DNA of 64,000 bases from Amorphophallus konjac (Eukaryota > Streptophyta > Magnoliopsida > Alismatales > Araceae). The stretch spans positions 1 to 64,000 of the forward strand of contig JAHNEJ010001806.1 in the NCBI GenBank assembly GCA_022559845.1, given 5' to 3'. Position numbers and translations under genes: made by a program. Below the pieces are notes generated by a model. The model was not told the origin of the DNA and made no database searches. It saw only the letters and a list, made by a program, of their open reading frames with translations. Shown here one piece after another: positions 45,047-58,230 of this stretch. The stretch's first letter is position 1. Every line of letters starts with the position of its first letter.

Positions 45047-45202
45047 TCAAACTTGGCCACATCCCATCTCCAAACAATCTAACATTATACGTGCTCTCCT
45101 GTGTTCTGTTTTGCAGTAGTTGCAACACCAACAACTACGGTTGCCATCCAACATAACTCCATGTGACCATCCAATGTCATTTGGACGTTCCTTAGGAGCC
45201 AT
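45047..45202 (-). pseudogene. Second BED-type zinc-finger fragment
   Basis: A 51-codon ORF (ATG at 45200-45202, TGA at 45047-45049). MAPKERPNDIGWSHGVMLDG is followed by CWCCNYCKTEH, again the W-x-HG...CxYC layout. The histidine half of the finger is poorly preserved. It lies 140 bases upstream of the other BED fragment on the same strand and may be an exon of the same gene or a duplicated module. Confidence 0.45.
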
Positions 45203-45269
45203 GAAGTGCTTAAATGTATCCCCTAAATTTAAGAATTACAAATTAAAAACTAAAATTAAAAATATTATA

Positions 45270-45860
45270 GAATAATTATTAAATTTTTACTTATAAATGT
45301 GAAGTATAAATATTTTGCAAATATCATGAAATAAGATAATTAATTAATATAAATTATAGATATTTTAAATGTTCTACAACTAATTCTTACATAGAATTTT
45401 TAACGAAAAAAATTCACAAATGAACATTTTATCTAAAACATGAAAATTAAAATTAATACATTTAAAATAAATTTAAAATTTGAAGCCCTCACCCCCACCC
45501 CCACCGCCCCCCACCCCCCTGCCCCAATCCCCCCCCCCCCGATCCGATCACCAAATCTTGAATAATGTAGAATTAATTATTAAAGTTTTACTTATAAATG
45601 TAAAATATAAATATTTTATAAATATCACCAAATAAGATAATGAATAAATATAAATTATAAATATTTTAAAAATTCATGTTTTAAATGTTCTACAACTAAT
45701 TCTTACATAGAATTTTTAACGAAAAAAATCACAAATGAATATTTTATCTAAAACATGAAAATTAATTCTAGAACATCTAAAACATGAAAATTAAAATTAA
45801 TACATCTAAAATAAATTTAAAATTTGAGCCCCCCACCGCCCCCCCTGCCCCGATCGCCCC
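45270..45860. repeat. Tandem duplication of an AT-rich segment, about 300 bp per copy
   Basis: A segment with CTACAACTAATTCTTACATA and AACGAAAAAAA-TCACAAATGAA occurs at about 45270-45545 and again at about 45575-45860. Both copies end in AATTTAAAATTTGA followed by a C-rich tail. The copies differ by scattered substitutions and small indels. Confidence 0.8.
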
Positions 45861-46435
45861 CCCCCCCCCCCCACCCACCCCCACGACGATGTCCCCCATG
45901 TTACCCCCCCCCCCTTATCCGATCACCGTCGGCCACGGTCCCCCCCCACCACCGGTCCCCCCTGCCACCACCACTGGCCACGGTCACCCCCCCGTCCCAC
46001 CACTGCTCCCCCCTACCGTACGATGACCCCCCCACCCACCACGGCTCCCCCCTGCTATCCACCGGCGTCCACGGCCTCCCACCCCCCTACCCCCCCACAA
46101 TCCCCCCTGCTATCCCCCCCCAAGCCCCAACGATCCCCCCTGCTACCCACCGGCCGCCCACCCCCCCTCTGGCCTCCCACCGGCAAGATCTAGCCCGTGG
46201 GAGGCCAGAGGGGGACTGCGATGGCCGGTGGGCTGCAGTGGCTGCCCCCCCCCACCCCCATCTCCCTCCTCCCACCCTCCCTCAGCCTTCGTCCCCGTAC
46301 GATCGCCCACCAGCTGCCCCCCCCACCCCACCTCCCCCCTTCCACCCTCTCACGGCTGACCGATCACCGTACGGCCTCCCACCGCCACCTCCCATCTCCT
46401 CTGCCCTCCCACGGCCCCCCACCGGCCACCCTCCT
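45828..46435. repeat. Strand-biased C-rich low-complexity block
   Basis: About 600 bases made largely of runs of 4-14 C separated by A, CA, or short CCACGG-like pieces; the complementary strand is G-rich. Open frames here encode only Pro/His/Thr or Gly/Arg low complexity and are not genes. A shorter similar tract lies at 45490-45540. Confidence 0.85.
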
Positions 46436-46848
46436 CTATTTTTAACACAACAAATCTAAATCTTTCACTTACCTCGCCGAAGTCCTCCGATGGCCGGTCC
46501 CCGCCGCCCTGCACTGCCTGTCGCCGCCGTGCACCGCCCTGCAACGTAGCTCGCCCCCCTGCACCGCTTGGTTCGCCCAGCGTCGCCCACGGGGCCGTTA
46601 TATGGCCGGACCTGCACGAGCCAGGCGGCCCTCACATACCAGCCCGGTCCCGCCACGGACCGGTCTGGTACGTGGCGGGATGCACGGGACCATGCGGTCC
46701 AGTGCGTGCCAGTCACGTCCCACGTACGGTTGGTCGACCCGCAGGGCGTCTGGGACGGTCCGGGACGGGCGATTTGGGCCGTCCCATCTCGATTTGGCAA
46801 ACCATGCATCCAACTTGTAGTCTTTCTAATTTTAGCTTATTCTCTACT

Positions 46849-47147
46849 GTCCTCTTTGTTTGCGGGATAAATCGGGATATCCCACCAAAAATTGTCTTGT
46901 TCGTTTTGATTGCTGATATAAGATATTCCAGTTGAGTTAGGATATATAGGCTCTTATCTAAATTTATCTCGGGATAAGTTATTCTACCAAAAAAAATAGA
47001 ATAAGGAGAGTTAAATTTTTTCACATTTCTCCATAAGATATCTCGGATTATCTTATCTCTCAATCAAAATATTTTGACGTAGTTTTTGAAATATACTACA
47101 TGTGATTTAACTTATCCATTTAACTTATTCCATGATCAAACAGGACC
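46849..47147. mobile_element. MITE, about 300 bp
   Basis: Left end GTCCTCTTTGTTTGCGGGAT matches the inverted right end, which reads GGTCCTGTTTGATCATGGAA on the opposite strand. The interior is AT-rich with repeated GATAA/TTATC motifs and no coding sequence. The termini resemble Tourist-like (PIF/Harbinger) MITEs. Confidence 0.55.
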
Positions 47148-47510
47148 TACGTGCATAGGTGTAGTCTGCATAACAATAGAAGGAAGAAGATGAAGACTCG
47201 AGAATACTCGTGAAAGGAGATGAAGACAATAAAGAAGATGAAGGTCGAGTGACATATGAAATTTTAGATGAAGAATAAATTTGACTTCACACGTCATGCA
47301 ATTTATATCTCATGAGATGCGTTGATAAATGGTCATACGTAGTATTTATTTAATATTTTTTTATACTTTTAGACTATATTAGTGGTTGTTTAATATATTT
47401 ATTTTTATTTTTATAATATATGTTAAAGTGTATATTTCATATTTCTAAGTTAAGATATATTAAAATTTTATAGCGATAAATAACATTGATATTTACGATT
47501 CTAATATTAC

Positions 47511-47554
47511 GGGTCATGGGTCAACTCGAACGGTTAAATCGTTAACCCATGACC
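47511..47554. repeat. Short inverted repeat, 15-base arms
   Basis: GGGTCATGGGTCAAC and, inverted, GGGTCATGGGTTAAC (14 of 15 match) with a 14-base loop. It is probably a remnant of a transposon terminus of the GGGTCGGGTC type also seen at 43170. Confidence 0.7.
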
Positions 47555-47599
47555 CAACTAACCTAACCGGATCAAGACTCGCGTCAGATAATTTTAAAA

Positions 47600-48430
47600 C
47601 ATTGGTATGTACGACCCTCGATTCCCTCGATAACCAATGTCACACAACCACAACCCCCTTTCACTCTCATCCCTACCCGTTTTCTTCTCCCCAATTTTTT
47701 TTCTGGTCGGATATTTTGTTATCCGTGGAATAGATCAATGGAGATGTAGTTTATTTTGAATAATAAATAATTTTTTATTAATCGAGATATATCATAATTG
47801 AGATTAATTTATTCCACCTTCTCTCTCAGACAATCTAATCGGTATTTAACTCGGACATTGACTCTTTTAACTCTGATAATGATTGTACTTTGAAATTCGA
47901 GTAATCAAATCAATTAGAATGGATAAGAGTGAGATAACTGCATCAACCCAACTCTGTTATGCAAACCAACAATGCCATTGAGAATTCAACTGCTCCCATC
48001 TTCCTTCACAAACAGTTAATCTAAACCCAAAGACAGAGAGGGCCCGGCGATGCCCACATGTTGCCATGACAATATTGGGACAGCAGATAACTTCCAAGCT
48101 CCTGTAGTGGTCAGAACTCAGAAGAATATTAACCCCGTGCCCGTGGCTACTCATCCCCCAATGGCAAATGCCCACGTCTTCCTTTCTGATGAGTATACCG
48201 TCCCGTGAGGTGCGATCATCTCTCAATCTCTGTGCGCGTCTCTCTCTCTATCTCATTTGTGATACATTGATGTGTATATGACTACATATAATGTCCGCAT
48301 GTGTGTTTGGATGTGATCGAGTGTTCACGACATGTGAGTGTCTCTCTGTGTGTGTGTGTGTGTGTGTTTGTGTGCCTGCGTCGTGCAGTCCAGCGACCGC
48401 AGGGTTCTTCTTCTCACCGTTGTCATGAGC
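47600..48430. other. Intergenic, no gene recognised
   Basis: An open stretch at 47957-48226 (minus) has no recognisable domain. A (TG)n microsatellite lies at 48346-48372. Part of this may be 3' UTR of the possible gene at 48431-48862. Confidence 0.4.
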
Positions 48431-48590
48431 TTACAAAGGGAAACCAATCAGAGAAGGGACGCAGACTGAGTAGTACACAAAGATGGCAAGCTGCACGAGG
48501 ATGGCAGGCCAGTAGTACTGGTAGGACCTGATGGGATCTAAGGCTGTCCGAGGCTGGCTCCCTCGATCCAGAAAGAAAGAGACACACACC

Positions 48591-48628
<38 letters not shown>

Positions 48629-48862
48629 GTGTGATCCGTCAATCAGTTCAGAGGTGACAGAAAGCTCACCATCCTTCTCCCATCCCCCTCTTGAGCTGCT
48701 CACTCACCCATTGATGGCCAGTACGGAATATGCCAACTTGCCTTCGCCTAGAACGAGTAGAATAAGCCCTGTGTCGACGCCGTAACCTCCCAGTCCCGGG
48801 GGAACACTAGCGAAGAGGAAGATGTTTATCAGACTGTTTGATGTGTAGCTTTTCGCCCGCAT
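48431..48862 (-). CDS. Possible two-exon small membrane-protein gene
   Basis: Exon 1 (48862-48708) starts at ATG 48860-48862 and ends at a strong donor, GG|GTGAGTG. Exon 2 (48527-48431) follows an ATCAG acceptor and ends in TAA at 48431-48433; the 180-base intron holds a GA microsatellite. The joined frame gives 83 residues with two hydrophobic segments, the first around SLINIFLFASVPPG and TGLILLVLG, the second around PAILVQLAIFVYYSV. Composition and splice sites look genuinely coding, but I do not recognise the family. Further exons upstream (to the right) are possible, in which case this is only the 3' end of a larger gene. It could also be a gene fragment. Confidence 0.45.
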
Positions 48863-49101
48863 ATATATATAGTTGAGCGAAACGTAAATCTTTGGCTGAA
48901 TGAGATAACAAAATCACATGATGGTGTGCACATCGGGGGGGGGGGACCGGATGGCTTCAGATATCATCATTATTCAAGTTAATTACTGATTTGTTTAATT
49001 GAAATTTGAAAGTCTCAAGTTCGAGAGTGAAAAGAATGCGACTGTTTTAACCACGTCTCCTTTTAAATTATAAGTCCAACTATGAAAATTAATCTTGACT
49101 T

Positions 49102-49390
49102 AGGGCAAGTTTTAAACGCCCGTTGTTTATTCATTTTTCACAAAATTCATCGACAGTACAAATGTCAGGAACATGGAGGATTTGTAATGATTCAAAATCT
49201 CAGAAATCCTCTTTACACCTACTTTTGAGGATTATCCGACGAAATCCAAATTTATATCTGACACTTCTGTCCTCTGATTTTTTTTTAACGCTCAAAAATT
49301 CAGATGCACAAAGATATTTGATAAAATTTAAAGATTGTCGAGAGATTTTTGACTCGAAAGTAATGTTACGGGCATTCTCCAACGCGCCCT
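49102..49390. mobile_element. Possible MITE, about 290 bp
   Basis: Left end AGGGCAAGTTTTAAACGCCCG and the inverted right end AGGGCGCGTTGGAGAATGCCCG share most positions. Interior non-coding. Target duplication not clear. Confidence 0.45.
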
Positions 49391-49556
49391 TAGGATTCGT
49401 TTGGTAAGATTTATCGGGCGACTTCCCAAACGAAGAAGGGAGGAAAGAGAACCAGGGAACAGATAAATAGATAGATAGATATAGGATCGATAGATAAGAG
49501 AGCAAGAGAAGTTAGATTAGGGGCCGGAAGGAGGGTTAGCTCCTTTGTTCTATCTG

Positions 49557-51235
<1,679 letters not shown>

Positions 51236-51517
51236 TAAGTCTCGTTTTGATAGAGGGATAGATAAATGGAGAGATATATGTCGTGAGTTATTTTATTCAA
51301 GAGTTTACTCCATTTATTTTGATAGACAACGGGATTAAATGGGAGGATAAATTATTCAATTCCATCAGTTTTACTGGATCAGTTTATCCAGAATACATGA
51401 GGATTATCTCTCATTATAACCGAAGAAACTTTATTACCTTATCAAATTGAAAAATAGGTAAAATGTGACTTATTCCCAAGATAAACAACGGATATCTCTC
51501 TATCAAAGAGGGGCTAA
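51236..51517. mobile_element. MITE, about 280 bp
   Basis: Left TAAGTCTCGTTTTGATAGAG and inverted right end TTTAGCCCCTCTTTGATAGAG form imperfect terminal repeats, followed by GGATA/AGATA in each. Interior AT-rich, non-coding. Confidence 0.55.
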
Positions 51518-51518
51518 A

Positions 51519-51760
51519 GTCACTTTGATAATAGATTAAGATAAGTTAACTTAGGTGAGCGTTAGGTGGGTTACTCTTGAGTTTTCATATTTTTAATTTG
51601 GTAGGTATTTTATCCGGAGTTGAGTAAATGAGTTACCCCTCGGTTAAAAAGTCTTAACTTTATCCGATCCCGAGTGATATATTTTGACTCTTAAACTTTC
51701 ATAACTCATCCACTCGCGAGCAACTCATCTTAACCCGCCTTAATCCGTCGTCAAAGTAAC
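51519..51760. mobile_element. MITE, about 240 bp, abutting the previous one
   Basis: Left GTCACTTTGATAATAGATTA matches the inverted right end GTTACTTTGACGACGGATTA. Interior contains TTAACCCG and GAGTTAC motifs like those in the MITE at 60982-61217, so the two are probably related. Confidence 0.6.
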
Positions 51761-51769
51761 CTTAAGTTC

Positions 51770-52186
51770 TATCAGCTACCAAAACTAACATAGAGATATG
51801 TATATCATATCATGTACATGTGTGTGTGTGACCTAGCTAGTGCCCAAACATGAGAGGAAGAACACTTATTAAAATAGTGAAACAATAGCAAGCGATCGAC
51901 CGACCGTGGGTACGTACAGGGAGTGAGAAGCTCGTTTCACGACGATTCATGCACGGATACTCACATTGTACGGACCTGTTGACAACACAAGTTGGAAATT
52001 TGAGAGCTTAACGAGATACCGTCAATCTTTGACCGCCAGAGACACACTGTTGGGTTTCGAAGCCGGCGCCTGGAGTACCGACGTCCTTAGGCCCCCATAG
52101 CAGCACATGCTGGAAGAAGTTTATGATCAAACTGCATGTTTCTTCTCTACAGCATCTCCTTCGGGAACAAACTAATATAAGAAGAG

Positions 52187-52218
<32 letters not shown>

Positions 52219-52380
52219 GAGGCAAAATTTATTGAGAAGGGGGTAAATAGAAGATTTTACTCATTAAAATCAAAATGATGTTATATATTGACGTCAGTTG
52301 AAATATTATTTTTTTCTCAATTAAAATTGTAGAGACGAGAAAATGATATCGCGAATTTTGTACCACATTTTTAATATTTA
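51770..52380. other. Intergenic
   Basis: No gene or repeat family recognised apart from short AT and GA runs near 52180-52220. Confidence 0.4.
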
Positions 52381-52382
52381 TT

Positions 52383-53189
52383 TGTTAAGGAAGATCGTCC
52401 GGCCACCCGTGGAAGTCTAGAATCACCAGAGAAACGGCATCAGAAGGAGCCCTGGGTGTTACCCCAGGGGACAATCCTCTGATGCTTAAGTTAAGACCTC
52501 AGTAAATGAAGATCAAGAGAGGGTAGGGTGGAGAGAGGAGGATGAGAGTCGTTGGGTCAAACCTGGAGTGGTGGTCGGACTTCTGGAGGAGTGCTCGTCA
52601 AGTCCAACGGATGCTCGGAGAGTGCTCGGAAGCGGATCGGGCTCTCCTCTGTAGAAGTCGCTCTCTGGAATTGTTAGCATGTCGTAGCGTGTGTCGGAGT
52701 CTCTCTTGCCGTGTTCGTGTGTCTCTCCTCTGCGTCTCTGGTGGGAGGTCCATGTATAGGAGTTGTCCTGGCGGTGGAGGTCTATCCCTTAACAGTGAAG
52801 GGCGTGCGTCGTGGGATAACGTCTCCCCGTGATCGTGGGGAGTTTCCCATTGAGCATCCGTTACTCCGGAGTGGGGCGACCTTTAGGCGAGTAATACGGC
52901 ACCTATGGAGCGTGCTCGTCTTTATTGGAGTCGAGACCAATGATGGAGGGAGTAACGTTCAGTCGTCGGAGAGTCGTCCGACGTCCGATATGTCAGGGTC
53001 GATATCCTTCGTGGGCTGGCGAATCTGATGGCCGGCCCTATTGGGCCGCCGGTCGTGGGCCGTGGCTGTCGAGGGTCCATTATGTGTGTTACGGACCTCG
53101 GGCCGACGCAGGCCTGGAGTCGATGGGCCGCACGTGGGCCATGTCGATTCTACCCTCCTCAAAAATTAATCGACAGGGAGAATTGGTCA
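52383..53189 (-). mobile_element. Solo LTR (minus strand)
   Basis: About 800 bp, moderately GC-rich in an AT-rich setting, with TG...CA ends. Flanks ttatt and ttaat differ by one base, so the duplication is imperfect. On the minus strand it carries AACTTAAGCATCAGAGGATT then CCCCTGGGG near 52450-52497, the same motif as in the element A LTR (42299) and the solo LTR at 54931-55829. No second LTR or internal region is adjacent. Confidence 0.6.
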
Positions 53190-54930
<1,741 letters not shown>

Positions 54931-55829
54931 TGATGTTGGTAATTAAGAATATACGTGAGGAAGGGAAAATTCGTTTGGCCCAGTATGACCCGATAATGTT
55001 AAGTCCATTACGGATTAGGGAGACGAAACCTATAACAGTCCATCCGGCCAGCCGGTGGTCTTGTAAACGCGATCCAATCGAGACCCATGAAAGATCAGTC
55101 AGCCCATGCACGGGCTGAATATATATTCGTGTGCATACGTGCATCTCGGATGTCGTAAAACTCGCCGACAGGTGAACATTGTGACACCCATTACGGGACT
55201 TATCTCGACGGTGATCGGGTCGCACTCACGTTGCCGAGATGTCCGCCACGATGCCTGTCCTCTAGGAGCGGGCGAATGGGCGACGGATGATCTCACGATC
55301 AAGCAAGACACTACTCCACGAACAAACGCCATTGATGAGTCGAGACACCACTGCGTCTAATATAAATAAGTCCAAAATGGGACAGAGAAGGACACGCACA
55401 GACACATATGCAAAGAGGCAGGCACAGGCACACGGAGAGAGAGAGAGATCTACATAGAGAGAGAGAGCTCTTGACGTGCTCACATAAGTAGCTACCGAAG
55501 GAGACTCTAGAATAGCAGTGAGAGAGAGATTCTCTCCCGCTTCTTCTCTCCCTATATATCTTTTTGAGCGTTCTCCATCTCTCCGAGTACTCTCTTAGCA
55601 TTTCCCAGAATATCGTTGCCATACCATAGGCTCTGGGCTCTTCCCCTCTTCTATTTTCTCTCTTTTTAGCTTTCCGTTAACTCTCTCGTACTCCGTTAGC
55701 TCTTTCATACGGTTCTGACTTAAGTATCGGAGAGTTATCCCCTGAGATCTCTGCTAGGACTACTTCTTACGCTCCCTCTAGTGATTATAGATTTTCTAAG
55801 GGTGGTCGACTACTCTTCTCCGTTGAACA
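54931..55829 (+). mobile_element. Solo LTR (plus strand)
   Basis: About 900 bp with TG...CA ends and near-matching flanks (aatca and aatct). A TATA box (AATATAAATA) lies near 55360. Downstream is GACTTAAGTATCGGAGAGTT then CCCCTGAG near 55708-55740, the motif shared with two other LTRs in the window. GA-rich tracts lie in the middle. No coding sequence. Confidence 0.6.
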
Positions 55830-56382
55830 AATCTCAAAAATATAATACGAGACGAATGAGATGTATTTTAGCCTCTACAATATGTATGGTAAAAGGCATC
55901 GTTGTCTATATGGCTATTTAGTTACGTATGTTTATTTTTCACTATATATTGTTTCTTAATAATAATTCCACTTCACATGCTTCAACATAGTAAAATAGTG
56001 GGTGAGGGGGGGGAGGAGTCCGAGATTGAGACACCATGTGAAGCTGAAACCACTGTACGTGTACAGATGCGCATACAACTCCATCTCCATATATATACAA
56101 GAGAGACAAGCTGATGGAAGTGATTTTTTAATTATATGAGTGTTGAAAGTGAAAGGGGGGGAAGGAGGAGGAGGAAAGAAATGGGTTTCTCCTGGTTTTT
56201 GAATGGCAGGCATGGCTGGCCAAGAGAATCCCGGGTTAATCCAAGCGCTCCAGACAAATCTCCCCCCCCCCAACAGAAGAAAATCAAAAAGCATTACCCT
56301 TTCGAGGGTGAGAGGGAAAGTAGTCTTTTTGCCCTATTGACCCCTGCAGGCTTGGAAAGATGGAGAGGAATGGGTTGTCATG

Positions 56383-56433
<51 letters not shown>

Positions 56434-56640
56434 TCTATCCAAATACCCTGCTAATTTTAGAGAAGGGCACCACCTCTGGCCAGCTACACCTAGGCATGGG
56501 CTCTCCAAGTTAGAGGACAATGGGGGGCAGAAGAGATTTTTGAGGGGCTGTGTTGGGTGTAAGTGAGGTAAAGCCATCTGTTTGATAAAGATATTCGGGT
56601 TTTTGGTGTTTCACGGGGATTTTGATGGGTTTCTTTGGTT
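55830..56640. other. Intergenic, upstream of MIR160
   Basis: G-rich and CT-rich low-complexity DNA, including a (CT)n run of about 43 bases at 56389-56431. Probably the distal promoter region of the MIR160 gene. Confidence 0.45.
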
Positions 56641-56670
56641 TATAGTGAGGGAGGCCTCTCCTTCAAGTCC

Positions 56671-56677
56671 TATAAAT
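56671..56677 (+). promoter_or_regulatory. Candidate TATA box of the MIR160 primary transcript
   Basis: TATAAAT in the context AGTCCTATAAATCCGCACCACC, about 380 bases upstream of the mature miRNA. A pyrimidine-rich, C/A-rich leader follows. Transcription would start near 56700-56710. Not tested. Confidence 0.5.
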
Positions 56678-57040
56678 CCGCACCACCACCTCTCCACACG
56701 ACCCCTCTCATCTCTGATCCGCCGGCGCGCCTGGCCGCCTTCTTCCGGCCGGTTCCCTTCCGCCCCCCTCTTCCCACCCGTGTACACCATCCCATCCCTT
56801 CCCTTCCCTTCCTTCTCGGTGCATGCCCATCCCTCCCCCCCCCCACCCCCGGGTTGCTTGCCCCTCTTTCATGGGGATTCCGTGTTGAAAGCTTCGCTCT
56901 TTCTCCATGTGATGAGGACCGAACAGGAGGGCTCTGATCGAAGGAGAGCTCAGGAACTGGGAACAGGGGCTTCTCTTACCGATCGAGCGTGGTTCTTGAG
57001 GGTGGTACGAGCAAGGGCCGTCGAGGTCGGAGAAGAAAGG

Positions 57041-57148
57041 TGACATGGGTTGTGCCTGGCTCCCTGTATGCCACACGTATAGACCAATCCATGGGGCGAT
57101 TGGCTACTGTGGGTGGCGTGCGAGGAGCCAAGCATACCCTCTCTCCCT
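57041..57148 (+). ncRNA. MIR160: MIR160 precursor hairpin
   Basis: The 21-base mature miR160 (starting TGCCTGGCTCCC) is at 57053-57073, identical to the sequence conserved in land plants. The star strand (starting GCGTGCGAGGAGCC) is at 57116-57136 on the 3' arm. The two pair with a 2-base 3' overhang, two C-A mismatches and a few G-U pairs; CCAATC at about 57084-57089 and GATTGG at 57098-57103 close a small terminal loop. Dicer-like 1 would process it. miR160 guides cleavage of auxin response factor mRNAs of the ARF10/16/17 group. This is the only gene in the window I consider clearly functional. Confidence 0.96.
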
Positions 57149-57149
57149 C

Positions 57150-58164
57150 CCCTCTCCACCCTCTTCATCATACTCTCTCTCCCTCACACATCTCTCTCTC
57201 CCTCTCCCTCTCTCTCAAAATCTATCTATGTGTTTGTGTACCCATCATTCTACCTCTCTCTCTCTCTCGTGCATTTGTATGTGTCATTTCAAGTTATATC
57301 CACATCCCAGAAACTTGCAAACATGTTTCACAGTTTTGGCAATGGATCTCCTGTGCAACCTTCTCCTCGTTCATGTTTGAGCAGGGAAACCGGTTTGCAG
57401 GGCGTGGGTGTGTGGTGTTTCTGAACTTAGCATCTGCTCTTTCCTGAACCAACATGCCATTATTTCCTGCAGTCCCAGCACTGACTGGGTAAGGGCTTTG
57501 ACCGGCACCTTCCCACCACCTGAGGTATTAGCAGAAAATGCTTTGATCTCTGTCATATATATTCCTTTTATATATCCGATGAGGTTATCATTTTTCTCAA
57601 TTAAAGACATATGAGGTGTTCGTAGAGAATATTGGATGTGCCCACCTTTCTGATCCATGCATCCATCACCACCACCATGTCAATATTCTTCTCCTTTATT
57701 TGTGATCGCGATATCATGATTTCATCTTTGCTTGTGTGACCTTAACCCAAATGAAACCTTCCTTTTGGCTATATTTCATGTGTGTACTTGTACTCCCCAA
57801 AGCTTCCCCAGGATTTATGAGATATTCTTTTCCCCATATATATATATATATATATCCTGATTATATGTGTTCTATGTACGCACAGTACTCACCCATCAAC
57901 CCACCATGTTATGTATTTTAGTAACTTGGATTTCATGGAGAGAGTTTGGTCCGGTTAGCATCATATATATATATTGCGCCCGCAGATCTCCCACGTACTA
58001 AACCATCATGATTCTTCTAGATAGCCAATTATTTTGTTTCTAAAATCATCTTGAAACCAAATCCGGTTCAATCTTCTGTAAAATGCACAACGGTAACTAA
58101 GTTGCCCACCAGCCTCCACCTCTCTCTAGTCTAGATCTCCTCTCTCCCCATCACCTATCTATCC

Positions 58165-58230
<66 letters not shown>

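Larger units (their letters stand above)
43929..46805 (-). mobile_element. Probable hAT-superfamily DNA transposon remnant
   Basis: The inner part encodes BED-type zinc-finger fragments (44407-44907 and 45047-45202). Both flanks are GC-rich with repeated GGGACG/CGTCCC subterminal motifs (43950-44010 and 46580-46790), a pattern of hAT ends. Possible ends are a GCCAAA start and a TTTGGC end with similar flanks (aaccatcc and aaccatgc), but the terminal repeats are too short to be sure. No transposase catalytic domain is seen, so it is non-autonomous or deleted. Confidence 0.4.

Noticed and set aside
45784..46459. Proline-rich and glycine-rich open frames
   Set aside because: Products of the C-rich low-complexity block; open in several frames on both strands with no domain.
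48592..48625. (GA)n run as a regulatory GAGA element
   Set aside because: Similar GA and CT runs are everywhere in 48-60 kb; treated as microsatellite.
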